64,000 nucleotides of DNA. Origin: Bacillota bacterium (GTDB lineage Bacteria; Bacillota; Clostridia; Tissierellales; Gottschalkiaceae). Below are positions 25,954 to 35,177 of this stretch, one piece after another (positions within the stretch are counted from its first letter, which is position 1; every line of letters starts with the position of its first letter). The stretch lies in NCBI GenBank assembly GCA_023420895.1, contig JAEZUY010000040.1, positions 1-64,000 of the forward strand. Reading direction: 5' to 3'. The notes beneath the pieces were generated by a model, which saw only the letters and a list, made by a program, of their open reading frames with translations, was not told where the DNA came from and did not search any database. The translations under genes were made by a program, and so were the position numbers.

Positions 25954-26007
25954 TAATGAGAATAGCTATAAATAAACATTCTGCCTATCTAAATGAAAAA
26001 AAATCGC

Positions 26008-26036
26008 TTGAAAAAGTGATGTATATCATGTATAAT
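26008..26036 (+). promoter_or_regulatory. Strong sigma-A promoter for rubrerythrin
   Basis: TTGAAA (26008-26013), 17-bp spacer, TATAAT (26031-26036). The spacer contains the dyad TGAT-GTAT-ATCA, a possible operator. No clear PerR box is seen. Confidence 0.75.
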
Positions 26037-26085
26037 ATAGATATTGAAGAAAATACAAGATTTGAGGTTTTGGAGGTTTTTTATT

Positions 26086-26634
26086 ATGGTTAATGAAAAA
26101 GTTGCAGAAAATTTAAGATCGGCTTTCGGTGGAGAGTCACAAGCACACATGAGATATCAAATATGGGGAGAAACAGCAGAAAAAGAAGGATTCCCAAGAG
26201 TTAAAACTCTATTTGATGCAATATCATTTGCAGAAAGCGTTCACGCTAAATCACATTTCCAAGTAATAAAAGATGTTAAAGGTGATTTCGAAGTTACATC
26301 TATGGCTGGATTCGGAATAGGAAATACTTCTGAAAATCTTCAGGCAGCTGCGAACGGAGAAAGATGGGAAATAGATGTTATGTATTCTGATTTCCTTAAA
26401 ACTGCAGAAGAAGCTGGAGAAAAAAGAGCAATACAGTCAATAAACTACGCTAAAGCTGCTGAAGGAACACACGAAAAAATGTATCTTGCAGCAAAAGAAT
26501 ATGTAGATGAAGGAAAAGACATAGATTTTGAAAACATCCATGTTTGTCCTATATGCGGATACGTTTCATACGGAGAAATGGAAGAAAATTGCCCTATATG
26601 CAATGCTCCATCAAGCAAATTTATAAAATATTAA
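26086..26634 (+). CDS. Rubrerythrin
   Basis: 182 aa from ATG 26086 behind GGAGG; the frame is open further upstream but without an SD. An N-terminal di-iron four-helix domain (about 1-140; FGGESQAHMRY and a later EGTHEKMY helix) is followed by a C-terminal rubredoxin-like domain with CPICG and CPIC holding one iron. Reduces hydrogen peroxide to water in anaerobes using electrons from rubredoxin or NADH. Single gene with its own strong promoter and terminator. Confidence 0.96.
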   Translation: MVNEKVAENLRSAFGGESQAHMRYQIWGETAEKEGFPRVKTLFDAISFAESVHAKSHFQVIKDVKGDFEVTSMAGFGIGNTSENLQAAANGERWEIDVMYSDFLKTAEEAGEKRAIQSINYAKAAEGTHEKMYLAAKEYVDEGKDIDFENIHVCPICGYVSYGEMEENCPICNAPSSKFIKY

Positions 26635-26655
26635 TCAATAGATAGTATAATGTAG

Positions 26656-26684
26656 AGAGATGATTTGATATCATCTCTTTTTTA
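26656..26684 (+). terminator. Intrinsic terminator
   Basis: AGAGATGAT/ATCATCTCT stem, 5-nt loop, T run. Confidence 0.88.
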
Positions 26685-26742
26685 TTGCTCTGATTTAAAG
26701 TATAATTGAATTAGAGAAAAAGTTATCTGGGGGGAGGTTTAA

Positions 26743-27552
26743 TTGGACTACTTAAGAGACTTTCTTATGAGCATAAGCATAAGAGACATATTGGATATAG
26801 GCATAGTTGCATTTATACTGTATAAATGTTTAATGCTTATAAAAGAAACTAGAGCAGAACAGCTGCTTAAGGGAATACTTATTTTTCTTGCATTTACTCA
26901 AATCAGTAAACTGCTTCATTTATATACACTTTACTGGATACTGGATAAAATAATGGGGTACGGAGTATTTGCACTGTTCATAGTATTTCAGGATGAACTG
27001 AGAAAAGGGCTTGAAAGAATGGGGAGAACGAAGTTCTTCAAGGATGAAAAAAACGTTACAGAAGAAGAGCGTACCGTAAATCAGCTCTGTGAAGCTATAG
27101 AAGAGCTTTCAGACAAGAAAACGGGAGCGCTGATACTTATAGAAAGAGATACAGGACTGAATGAAATAGCTTCTACAGGTGTGAGAATAGACGGAGCAGT
27201 TTCGGCAGGACTGATTGTGAATATATTTGAACCTAATACACCGCTTCATGATGGAGCAATGATAATAAAGAGTAATAGAATAAAGGCTGCAGGATGTTTT
27301 CTGCCTCTTTCCGATGATTATACGATAAAAAAGACACTTGGAACAAGACATAGAGCGGCAATTGGAATTTCCGAGAGGTCGGACTGCTATGCACTCGTAG
27401 TATCAGAAGAGACAGGAATGATATCGATTGCAATAGACGGAAAGCTGAAGAGACCGCTTACAGTTCTTCAGGTTAAGAAGATTCTGCTGAGTGATATAAA
27501 TCAAGAGGGCAGAAAAGACAGTATTTTTCCATTTAGGAGGAGGAAACAATGA
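26743..27552 (+). CDS. cdaA: Diadenylate cyclase CdaA (c-di-AMP synthase)
   Basis: 269 aa. Three N-terminal membrane helices (about 12-80) are followed by a DisA_N cyclase domain (about 100-260) with the catalytic DGA motif (170-172, HDGAMII) and RHR motif (202-204, LGTRHRAA). Joins two ATP into cyclic di-AMP, an essential messenger for osmotic and cell-wall control in Firmicutes. TTG start behind a long GGGGGGAGG. The stop overlaps the cdaR start by four bases. Layout cdaA-cdaR-glmM is the standard Firmicute operon. Confidence 0.96.
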   Translation: MDYLRDFLMSISIRDILDIGIVAFILYKCLMLIKETRAEQLLKGILIFLAFTQISKLLHLYTLYWILDKIMGYGVFALFIVFQDELRKGLERMGRTKFFKDEKNVTEEERTVNQLCEAIEELSDKKTGALILIERDTGLNEIASTGVRIDGAVSAGLIVNIFEPNTPLHDGAMIIKSNRIKAAGCFLPLSDDYTIKKTLGTRHRAAIGISERSDCYALVVSEETGMISIAIDGKLKRPLTVLQVKKILLSDINQEGRKDSIFPFRRRKQ

Positions 27553-28832
27553 AAAAATCAGACAGAAGTAAAAGAGTAATAGTTTTTCTGTCTATAGCTA
27601 TGGCTATATTTTTCTGGTTTTTTGCCATGGAAGATATAAATCCGTCTAGAAGCAAGGAGTTCACCAATATACCGATAAACTATTACGGACTTAGAGAAGG
27701 CCTTACTTTGACGGAAGAAGGCAGACAGACAGTGAATGTGAGTGTAAGAGGAAGAAGAAACGATTTAAAGAGCATAAACAGAAACGATTTCAGTGTGGAT
27801 GTTGATTTAAGCAAATACGGTGCTGGAGAACATGATATAAGACTTTATGGAACTAACAGAACGGGTGTCAGCAATCTTAAAGTTGTATATTCTCCAAGCA
27901 GAACTAATATAAAGATAGAAAAACTGCTTAATAAGACTTTTGATATACAGATAGAATTTCAGGGAAAAGTTCCTGAGGGATTCGACACAGAAAGAATAGC
28001 GCTTTCAAACAATACATGTTCTGTTGAGGGTGCAGAGTCGGCAGTTAAGTCTATAGAGAAGATGGTAGTATATATAGATGCGGCTTCAATGGAAGGGAAT
28101 GCAAGTATGACAGGAAATATAATTGCTGTAAATGGAGAAGGAGAAGAAGTCAAAGGTCTTGAAAAAAGCATAGAGACAGTTGAAGTCATGATTCCTTTTG
28201 AAAAAAGCCACCCTGTGAAGATTGAACCTTCAATAATTGGAGAGCCGGCAGAAGGCTATGAACTGGAATCTTATACAGTAAAACCTGAAATGATAAATCT
28301 TGTTAAAGTTTCTGATGAGGCGGAAGATATAAATACAGTTCAGACAGAAGATTTTGATATAACAGCTTTGGAGTCGAGTACTGAAAAGAATGTAAAAATA
28401 ATAATTCCAAAGGGATATACTTATTCCGGCAGCGGCACAGCGACTGTGAAGATAAGTATAAAAGATAAGAAAGAAATAGAAGAGAACGGTGAAGAAAAAG
28501 AGGAAAAACAGACTAAGAGTCTGAGCACTGTCTTTACTCAGGCAAATATAACCGGAATGCCTGCCGGATTTGAAATAGCTGAGTCAGTGAATCAGACTGT
28601 TGAAGTTGTAGTTGAAGGAAGCAGTGAAGCCGTGAACGGAGCCGATGCTTCTCAAATTTCTCTTTCAGGGGATCTTTCAGGAGCAAATCAGAGTGGACAA
28701 GTCATGATTCCCATAAGTGTGAGCATAGACAGCGGCAGCTTGAAAATAAAGAGCGTAAAGCCTGAAAGTATAGCTGTTAATCTTGTAAAAACAGAGGAGC
28801 CGGAGAATCCGGAAGAATTGAAAACTGAGTAA
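27549..28832 (+). CDS. cdaR: CdaR (YbbR-domain) regulator of CdaA
   Basis: 427 aa. An N-terminal membrane anchor (about 9-27, FLSIAMAIFFWFFAM) is followed by an extracytoplasmic region of about four repeated YbbR domains of roughly 80-90 residues each. They are rich in beta strands and recurring motifs of the GRRNDLKSI/VDVDLSKYG type. A Glu/Lys-rich segment (about 315-325, KKEIEENGEEKEEKQ) separates the last repeats. CdaR binds CdaA and modulates c-di-AMP synthesis. ATGA overlap with cdaA and an AGGAGGA SD inside its end. Confidence 0.94.
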   Translation: MKKSDRSKRVIVFLSIAMAIFFWFFAMEDINPSRSKEFTNIPINYYGLREGLTLTEEGRQTVNVSVRGRRNDLKSINRNDFSVDVDLSKYGAGEHDIRLYGTNRTGVSNLKVVYSPSRTNIKIEKLLNKTFDIQIEFQGKVPEGFDTERIALSNNTCSVEGAESAVKSIEKMVVYIDAASMEGNASMTGNIIAVNGEGEEVKGLEKSIETVEVMIPFEKSHPVKIEPSIIGEPAEGYELESYTVKPEMINLVKVSDEAEDINTVQTEDFDITALESSTEKNVKIIIPKGYTYSGSGTATVKISIKDKKEIEENGEEKEEKQTKSLSTVFTQANITGMPAGFEIAESVNQTVEVVVEGSSEAVNGADASQISLSGDLSGANQSGQVMIPISVSIDSGSLKIKSVKPESIAVNLVKTEEPENPEELKTE

Positions 28833-28882
28833 AATTATTATATAATAGATTAATTGAATTGATTTTCTTAGGAGGAAAAAAA

Positions 28883-30229
28883 GTGAAATTATTTGGAACA
28901 GACGGTGTCAGAGGAGTAGCAAATAAAGAGCTTACTCCGTCACTTGCATATAAATTAGGAAAAGCTGGAGCAAGTGTTCTTGCTCAGAGCAGAAAACAGG
29001 CTAGAATTCTAGTAGGAAAAGATACTAGAATTTCAGGAGACATGCTGGAATCAGCGCTAATAGCAGGAATATGCTCAGCAGGAGTTGATGTTGTAAAGCT
29101 TGGGATAATACCTACGCCTGCAGTTGCATATCTGGTTAGAAAATACGAAGCTGATGCAGGAGTTGTAATATCAGCATCCCACAATCCTGTTGAATATAAT
29201 GGAATTAAATTCCTGAACAATGAAGGGTTTAAACTTTCAGATGAGGAAGAAGAAGCTATAGAGAGCATAATTCTTGAAAACAGAGTAGAAGCTATAGATT
29301 CTCCTACAGGAATAGACATAGGAAGAGTCGAAATTGCTGATAACGCTTCAGAAGACTATATATCTTATGTTCAAGGAATATACGATGTTGATTTTAAAGG
29401 AATGAAAGTTGCATTAGACTGTGCAGAAGGAGCAAACTACATATGCGCTCCGGAACTTTTCAGAAGAAAAGGTGCAGAAGTTTTTGTAATTCACAACAAT
29501 CCTGACGGAACTAATATAAATAAGAACTGCGGTTCTACTCATCTTGACAAAATAAAAGAATTCACACTTGAAAATGGATGCGATGTAGGTTTTGCATACG
29601 ATGGAGATGCAGACAGATGCCTAGTTATAGATAATGAAGGAAATGAAATAGATGGAGATTTCATAATGACTATACTTGCAAATCATATGAAAGAAAAAGG
29701 AGAACTTGAAAAGGATACTCTTGTAGTAACTGTGATGAGCAATATGGGTCTTTTTATGGCTTGTGAAGAAAAAGGAATTAAACTTGAGCAGACTAAGGTT
29801 GGAGACAGATACGTCCTTGAAAATATGCTTGAAAACGGATATAAAATTGGAGGAGAGCAGTCAGGACATATAATACTGCTTGACTATAACAGTACAGGAG
29901 ACGGACTTGTAACTTCAGTAAGTCTTGCTAAAGTTATGAGAGAAACAGGAAAGAAACTTTCAGAAATTAAAGATATAATGAAGAAACTTCCGCAAGTGTT
30001 GGTAAATGTGGAAGTCAGAAATGATAAAAAGAATATATTCAATGAAGACCCTGAGATAGTTGAAAAAATAGATTCTGTTGAAGAGAGTCTTGAAGGAAAG
30101 GGAAGAGTCCTTATAAGACCTTCGGGAACAGAGCCTTTAATAAGAGTTATGCTTGAAGGAGAAGATTACGAATATATAGAGGAAACTGCTAATGAAATAG
30201 CAGATCTAATCGAAGAAAAGGCTAAATAG
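28883..30229 (+). CDS. glmM: Phosphoglucosamine mutase
   Basis: 448 aa from GTG 28883, seven bases after AGGAGG; upstream in-frame TTG 28859 precedes the SD and is rejected. Converts glucosamine-6-P to glucosamine-1-P for UDP-GlcNAc. The phosphoserine loop is ISASHNPVEYNG (Ser near 99), the Mg loop DGDADRCL, the sugar-binding GGEQSGHI, and the phosphate-binding RPSGTEPLIRVM. GlmM contacts CdaA in other Firmicutes, tying precursor supply to c-di-AMP. Confidence 0.96.
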   Translation: MKLFGTDGVRGVANKELTPSLAYKLGKAGASVLAQSRKQARILVGKDTRISGDMLESALIAGICSAGVDVVKLGIIPTPAVAYLVRKYEADAGVVISASHNPVEYNGIKFLNNEGFKLSDEEEEAIESIILENRVEAIDSPTGIDIGRVEIADNASEDYISYVQGIYDVDFKGMKVALDCAEGANYICAPELFRRKGAEVFVIHNNPDGTNINKNCGSTHLDKIKEFTLENGCDVGFAYDGDADRCLVIDNEGNEIDGDFIMTILANHMKEKGELEKDTLVVTVMSNMGLFMACEEKGIKLEQTKVGDRYVLENMLENGYKIGGEQSGHIILLDYNSTGDGLVTSVSLAKVMRETGKKLSEIKDIMKKLPQVLVNVEVRNDKKNIFNEDPEIVEKIDSVEESLEGKGRVLIRPSGTEPLIRVMLEGEDYEYIEETANEIADLIEEKAK

Positions 30230-30246
30230 ATTGGGGGAAACACAAT

Positions 30247-32109
30247 ATGTGCGGTTTTATCACGGTGTTAAATTATGGTAAAAAAGATGATAAATTTATC
30301 ACTCAGGACGAACTGAAGAAGATGAGCGATATAATTTTCCATAGAGGTCCTGACAGTGACGGATATTATATAGATGAAAATATAGGAATGGGATTCAGAA
30401 GACTGGGATTCTTCGACCTTGAAAGAGGAAGCCAGCCTCTGTTCTACGATAATGGAAGATATGTTATAACTTATAATGGTGAAATATACAATCATATAGA
30501 ATTAAGAGACAAGCTGAAAGCTAAAGGATATGAATTCAGCACGACTACGGATACTGAAGTTATCATAGCTCTTTACAAAGAAAAGGGAAAAGACCTTCTA
30601 AATGATTTAAGAGGTATGTTTGCTTTCGTTATATATGACAAGCAGGAAGAGGAAGTATTCATAGCAAGAGATTTCTTCGGAATAAAACCTCTTTTCTACT
30701 ATAGAACAGAAGATAAATTCTACTTTGCTTCAGAAAAGAAAAGCATATTAGAAAAAGAAGAAGCGACAGGAGTCAATACTGAAGCGCTTCAGCATTATAT
30801 GACTTATCAGTATGTTCCCGGAGATATGACTATGATGAAAGATATGTATGAAATGCCGCCGGGACATTATGCAAAATTCAAGATAGGCGAGGATATGAAG
30901 CCTGTGAGATTCTGGGAAGCTGAATTTAAACCAGTTTACAGATCGGTAGAAAAAGCAAAATCTGATATAATAGATGTACTGAGAGATTCAGTAAAAGTCC
31001 ATATGAGAAGTGATGTGCCGGTTGGATGTTTCCTAAGCGGCGGAGTTGATTCGACTGTAGTCGCGGCTCTTTCAAAAGAAGTTAATCCGAATATAAAGAC
31101 TTTTACAGTAGGATTCGAAAGAGAAGGATTCAGTGAGATAGATTTTGCCAAGGAATCTGCAGACAGCATAGGTGTTGAAAATATATCTAAGATTATAACA
31201 CCTGAAGAATTTATGGAAGAACTTCCTAAAATAGTATGGTATCTTGATGATCCTGTTGCAGACCCGGCTCTTGTGCCGCTTTATTTCCTTGCGAAACTTG
31301 CAAGACAGAGTGTTAAAGCAGTTCTTTCCGGAGAAGGTGCAGATGAGCTGTTCGGAGGATATACAATTTACAGAGAGCCTATATCTCTCGGGGTATTTAA
31401 AAAGATACCTAAAGCGCTATATACTCCGATAAGAGGAGTTTCAAACGTTATGCCTAAAGGAATGAAAGGAAAGTCGTTCATTCAGAGAGGTACTACTCCT
31501 TTAGTGGAAAGATTCTACGGAAATGCTAAAATTTTCACTGAAAAAGAGAAGAGCAAATTCCTTAAGACTTATTCAAGAGGAGTAAAATATACGGATATAA
31601 CTGGTCCTATATATGAAAGATTTAAGGACTATGACGATATAACTAAAATGATGGAGATAGACATTCACACTTGGATGAGAGGAGATATACTCGTAAAAGC
31701 GGACAGAATGACTATGGCTAACTCACTTGAACTTAGAGTTCCTTTCCTGGACAAGAAAGTTTTTGAAGTCGCTTCAAAAGTAGGTTCAGAACTGAGAATA
31801 GCAGAAAATACGACTAAATATGCGCTTAGAGAAGCTGCAAAAGAAGTTGTAAAAACTGGAGCATCAACAAGAAGAAAACTCGGATTCCCAGTGCCTATTC
31901 GTCACTGGCTGAAAGACGAGATGCACGACTGGGCTGTTGATATAATTAAGAACAGCAATATAGATGAGTTCATAGACAAGAAATATATTCTGAAGCTGCT
32001 TGAAGACCACTGCAACGGGGTTGATGATAACAGCAGAAAGATATGGACTGTGCTCATCTTTGCAATATGGCACAATATATATATAGATGGAGATGGTTCA
32101 ATTGGCTAG
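30247..32109 (+). CDS. asnB: Asparagine synthase (glutamine-hydrolysing)
   Basis: 620 aa. An N-terminal class II glutamine amidotransferase with nucleophile Cys2 (MCGFITVLN) and IFHRGPDSDGYY is followed by an ATP-pyrophosphatase synthase domain with SGGVDSTVVAAL (near 264) and LSGEGADELFGGY. Makes Asn from Asp, Gln and ATP; some close relatives instead amidate cell-wall diaminopimelate, which cannot be excluded given the envelope genes around it. ATG follows TTGGGGGAAACACAAT. The downstream DUF134 gene overlaps its end. Confidence 0.92.
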   Translation: MCGFITVLNYGKKDDKFITQDELKKMSDIIFHRGPDSDGYYIDENIGMGFRRLGFFDLERGSQPLFYDNGRYVITYNGEIYNHIELRDKLKAKGYEFSTTTDTEVIIALYKEKGKDLLNDLRGMFAFVIYDKQEEEVFIARDFFGIKPLFYYRTEDKFYFASEKKSILEKEEATGVNTEALQHYMTYQYVPGDMTMMKDMYEMPPGHYAKFKIGEDMKPVRFWEAEFKPVYRSVEKAKSDIIDVLRDSVKVHMRSDVPVGCFLSGGVDSTVVAALSKEVNPNIKTFTVGFEREGFSEIDFAKESADSIGVENISKIITPEEFMEELPKIVWYLDDPVADPALVPLYFLAKLARQSVKAVLSGEGADELFGGYTIYREPISLGVFKKIPKALYTPIRGVSNVMPKGMKGKSFIQRGTTPLVERFYGNAKIFTEKEKSKFLKTYSRGVKYTDITGPIYERFKDYDDITKMMEIDIHTWMRGDILVKADRMTMANSLELRVPFLDKKVFEVASKVGSELRIAENTTKYALREAAKEVVKTGASTRRKLGFPVPIRHWLKDEMHDWAVDIIKNSNIDEFIDKKYILKLLEDHCNGVDDNSRKIWTVLIFAIWHNIYIDGDGSIG

Positions 32110-32482
32110 ACCTAAAAAATTCAGAAAAGTTTGTGCTGAGCCGAAATGCAATCTCTTTATCCCTAAGATGGAAGGAAAGAGTTATGAAGACGGCGACATA
32201 GAAAAAGTTAATTTAACTGTGGAAGAATTTGAAGTTATAAGACTGATTGATTACAGAAATCTTGATCAGGTTGAAACGGCTGAAAAGATGGAAATAGCCC
32301 GTTCAACAGTTCAGAGAATTTATAAGGATGCAAGAGAGAAAATAGCAGATGCGATTATAAATGCAAAAGCTTTAGAAATAAGCGGGGGACAGTACAGACT
32401 GTGTGAAGATTATTTCATAGTTGAAGAATGTCCAGACTGTCCGTCACAGATAAAGTGCAGACACAGAGGAGAAGAAAAATAG
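32102..32482 (+). CDS. DUF134 family DNA-binding-like protein
   Basis: About 126 aa from TTG 32102 (start ARPKKFRKVC typical of the family), overlapping asnB by 8 nt; an ATG at 32087 in the same frame is the alternative. DUF134 proteins have an N-terminal Cys motif (here VCAEPKCNLFIP), a sigma-70 region-4-like helix-turn-helix (about 40-85, ETAEKMEIARSTVQRIYKDA), and C-terminal Cys residues (ECPDCPSQIKC). Probable small transcription regulator, perhaps metal-dependent. Target unknown. Confidence 0.85.
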   Translation: MARPKKFRKVCAEPKCNLFIPKMEGKSYEDGDIEKVNLTVEEFEVIRLIDYRNLDQVETAEKMEIARSTVQRIYKDAREKIADAIINAKALEISGGQYRLCEDYFIVEECPDCPSQIKCRHRGEEK

Positions 32483-32512
32483 TTTAGAATTGAAATAGAT
32501 TAAATTATATAT

Positions 32513-32556
32513 GAAAGGCAGGTGAAACTGTTACTGTAGATGAGTAGCAGGTTGAA
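32513..32556 (+). promoter_or_regulatory. SD-hairpin-start module upstream of glmS
   Basis: A long SD, GAAAGGCAGGTGA (32513-32525), ends 31 nt before the glmS ATG (32557), too far for normal initiation. Two bases after it an 8-bp stem starts: CTGTTACT (32528-32535) pairs with AGTAGCAG (32543-32550) around a 7-nt loop, then six bases lead to ATG. Folding the hairpin out gives an effective spacing of 8 nt. The glmS start is certain because Cys2 must follow Met. A weak AGGT nearer the ATG is an alternative SD. Confidence 0.65.
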
Positions 32557-34386
32557 ATGTGCGGAATAGTTGGATATATTGGAAATAAAGAAGCTACGCC
32601 TATATTGATAGAGGGATTAGAAAAGCTTGAATACAGAGGTTATGACTCCGCAGGAGTTGCAGTTATGACTGAAGAGGGAATAGAAATAAGAAAATGTCAG
32701 GGAAGACTTAAAAATCTTGAGAATCTGCTTGAAGAAGAGAAACTCTCAGGAACATCAGGTATAGGACATACAAGATGGGCAACTCATGGCGAGCCTTCGG
32801 ACACAAATTCTCACCCTCATTTCAATCAGAGCGGAACTATAGCTGTAGTTCACAATGGGATAATTGAAAATTATCTTTATGTAAAAGAATGGCTTGAATC
32901 ATTAGGGTATGAATTTAAATCAGAAACAGATACAGAAGTAATAGCACATCTTATAGACTATAATTATACTGGAGACCTGGTTGATGCAGTAGTGAAATCT
33001 GTAGAAACTCTGGAAGGATCTTATGCACTCGGAGTTATATCACAGGATGAACCGGATAAACTTGTAGCTATAAGAAAAGACAGCCCGCTGATAGTAGGTC
33101 TTGGAGACGGAGAGAACTTCATAGCATCGGATATACCTGCAATACTGAATCATACAAGAGATATTTACATGCTTGAAGATAAAGAGCTTGTAGTTCTTAC
33201 TAGAGACGGAGTTGAAATAACTACTCCAGAGGGAATGAAAGTCGAAAAAGAAGTTTTCCACGTAACTTGGGATGCTGAATCAGCAGAAAAAGGCGGTTAT
33301 GAGCATTTCATGATAAAAGAAATTCATGAACAGCCTAAAGCTATTAGAGACACTATGAATTCAAGAATAATGAAAGACTCTGATGATATAGTAATAGACG
33401 ACATTAAGATAACGAAAGAATATCTTGAAGGAATATCGAAGATATTCATAGTTGCCTGCGGAACTGCATATCATGCAGGAATGGTAGGTAAATACGTTAT
33501 AGAAAAGCTTGCAAGAATACCTGTTGAAGTGGACATAGCATCTGAGTTCAGATACAGAGATCCTATTATTGATGAAAAAACACTTCTTATAATTATAAGC
33601 CAGTCTGGCGAAACAGCTGACACAATGTCGGCACTTAGACTTGCTAAGAAGAAAGGCGCAAGAGTTCTGGCTGTTACTAATGTTGTCGGAAGTTCTGCAG
33701 CAAGAGAAGCGGATGATGTTTTCTACACTTGGGCAGGACCTGAAATAGCAGTTGCATCAACTAAAGCGTATACTACTCAGCTGATTTCTATGTATATACT
33801 GGCACTGTATTTTGCTAGAATGAACGGCAGCATGTCAGTTGAAGAATACAGAGAATTCAGAGATGAGATGCTTCTTCTGCCAGACAAAGTTGAATCTCTT
33901 ATTGAGAGAAAAGAAGAACTGCAGAAGTTCGCTAACAACAATCATGGACACAAAGACATGTTCTATATAGGAAGAGGTCTGGATGGTGCAGTTTCACTTG
34001 AAGGGGCGCTTAAGCTCAAAGAGATATCGTATATACACGCTGAAGCTTATGCGGCAGGAGAGCTGAAACACGGACCTATAGCCCTTATAGATGAAGATAT
34101 ACCTGTAATAGCACTTGCAACTCAGGACGAGCTTCTTGAGAAGATGATAAGCAATATAAGAGAAGTCGTTACAAGAGGCGCTAAAGTTATATCATTCACA
34201 CTGGAAGGAAACAGTGCGGTAGAACAGGTTTCAGACCAGGTAGTATATATGCCTAAGACAATTTCAATACTGACTCCTGTGCTTTCAGTAATACCTCTTC
34301 AGCTGCTTTCATACTATGTGGCAGTTCACAGAGGATGCGATGTCGACAAACCGAAAAATCTTGCAAAATCGGTTACAGTAGAATAA
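32557..34386 (+). CDS. glmS: Glutamine-fructose-6-phosphate aminotransferase (isomerising)
   Basis: 609 aa. An N-terminal glutaminase domain with nucleophile Cys2 (MCGIVGYIG), GYDSAGVAV and HTRWATHGEPSD is followed by two SIS sugar-isomerase domains (about 285-420 and 455-600), with CGTAYHAGM, SQSGETADT and the C-terminal KNLAKSVTVE. Makes glucosamine-6-P from fructose-6-P and glutamine, feeding GlmM encoded just upstream. The usual Firmicute glmS ribozyme is absent: the upstream gap is only 74 nt and holds the SD-hairpin module instead. Confidence 0.97.
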   Translation: MCGIVGYIGNKEATPILIEGLEKLEYRGYDSAGVAVMTEEGIEIRKCQGRLKNLENLLEEEKLSGTSGIGHTRWATHGEPSDTNSHPHFNQSGTIAVVHNGIIENYLYVKEWLESLGYEFKSETDTEVIAHLIDYNYTGDLVDAVVKSVETLEGSYALGVISQDEPDKLVAIRKDSPLIVGLGDGENFIASDIPAILNHTRDIYMLEDKELVVLTRDGVEITTPEGMKVEKEVFHVTWDAESAEKGGYEHFMIKEIHEQPKAIRDTMNSRIMKDSDDIVIDDIKITKEYLEGISKIFIVACGTAYHAGMVGKYVIEKLARIPVEVDIASEFRYRDPIIDEKTLLIIISQSGETADTMSALRLAKKKGARVLAVTNVVGSSAAREADDVFYTWAGPEIAVASTKAYTTQLISMYILALYFARMNGSMSVEEYREFRDEMLLLPDKVESLIERKEELQKFANNNHGHKDMFYIGRGLDGAVSLEGALKLKEISYIHAEAYAAGELKHGPIALIDEDIPVIALATQDELLEKMISNIREVVTRGAKVISFTLEGNSAVEQVSDQVVYMPKTISILTPVLSVIPLQLLSYYVAVHRGCDVDKPKNLAKSVTVE

Positions 34387-34401
34387 GAAAGGGTGCTTAT
34401 T

Positions 34402-35001
34402 GTGGAAAAAAACTTGCTTGAAGCAATAAAAAAGAGAAGAACTGTTTATGATATAGATAAAAATATAGATATTTCTGATGAAAAACTTGAAGAGATAGTT
34501 AATGAGTGTCTTCTATATGCTCCGACGGGATTCAACTCTCAGTCGGACAGAATTATACTTGCTCTTGGGGAAACTCATGAACAAGTATGGGATCTTATAA
34601 CTGAAAAAGTTAAAGAGAGAACTCCGAGAGAAGATCAGCCGACTGCACTTCAGAGAATAGAAAAGCTGAGAGCAGGATATGGAACAGTTCTTTTCTTCGA
34701 GGACAAAGCTATAATAAAGAAATTTCAGAACCAGTTTAAAGACTATGCATCGTATTTTCAGTCATGGTCTCAGCAGTCAAACGGGATGCTTCAGTATGTC
34801 GTATGGCTTGCACTTTCAAATGAAGGACTTGGAGCATCGCTGCAGCACTACAATGTGATTATAGCAAAAGATATCAGAAAGATGTTCGATCTTCCTGATA
34901 CATGGTTCCTAGTTTCTCAAATGCCTTTTGGAAACCCGAAATCATTACCGGCAGATAGAAAATCTCATCCAAAAGGCGGAAAAGCGAGAGTAGAAAAATA
35001 A
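34402..35001 (+). CDS. Nitroreductase-family FMN oxidoreductase
   Basis: 200 aa from GTG 34402, with AAAGGG about 8 nt before it (GTG 34393 lies in the SD). Matches the nitroreductase fold: LEAIKKRRTVYDI near the N-terminus (FMN phosphate binding), APTGFNSQSDRIIL, and VWLALSNEGLGASLQHYN near 140. The shape is that of the short MhqN/YodC-type group that reduces quinones or nitro compounds with NAD(P)H. Substrate unknown. It follows glmS by 15 nt and ends in a terminator. Confidence 0.88.
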   Translation: MEKNLLEAIKKRRTVYDIDKNIDISDEKLEEIVNECLLYAPTGFNSQSDRIILALGETHEQVWDLITEKVKERTPREDQPTALQRIEKLRAGYGTVLFFEDKAIIKKFQNQFKDYASYFQSWSQQSNGMLQYVVWLALSNEGLGASLQHYNVIIAKDIRKMFDLPDTWFLVSQMPFGNPKSLPADRKSHPKGGKARVEK

Positions 35002-35015
35002 AATATATTTATAAG

Positions 35016-35073
35016 AGCCGCTCAGCAGAAAGCTTTTGACAGTTCATAAGCTAATGATGAGCGGCTTTTTTTG
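35016..35073 (+). terminator. Intrinsic terminator, long-loop
   Basis: AGCCGCTCA/TGAGCGGCT stem enclosing a 33-nt loop that itself contains AGCTT/AAGCT, followed by TTTTTTT. Confidence 0.8.
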
Positions 35074-35127
35074 CGGTCTTTGCAGTTCCTGATTATATAA
35101 TATATAGATTTTACTTTAATCATAATG

Positions 35128-35142
35128 GGTATAAGTAATACC
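35128..35142 (+). promoter_or_regulatory. Dyad upstream of ZIP transporter
   Basis: GGTAT-AAGTA-ATACC, a perfect 5-5-5 dyad about 36 nt before the start codon; a metal-responsive operator is conceivable. No regulator match can be claimed. Confidence 0.3.
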
Positions 35143-35177
35143 ATAGGGTAATAATTTTTGAGGCAAGAGGTGATAAT

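Noticed and set aside
32483..32556. glmS ribozyme upstream of glmS
   Set aside because: Expected in a Firmicute, but the gap is only 74 nt and no ribozyme core is visible; only the SD-hairpin element is found.
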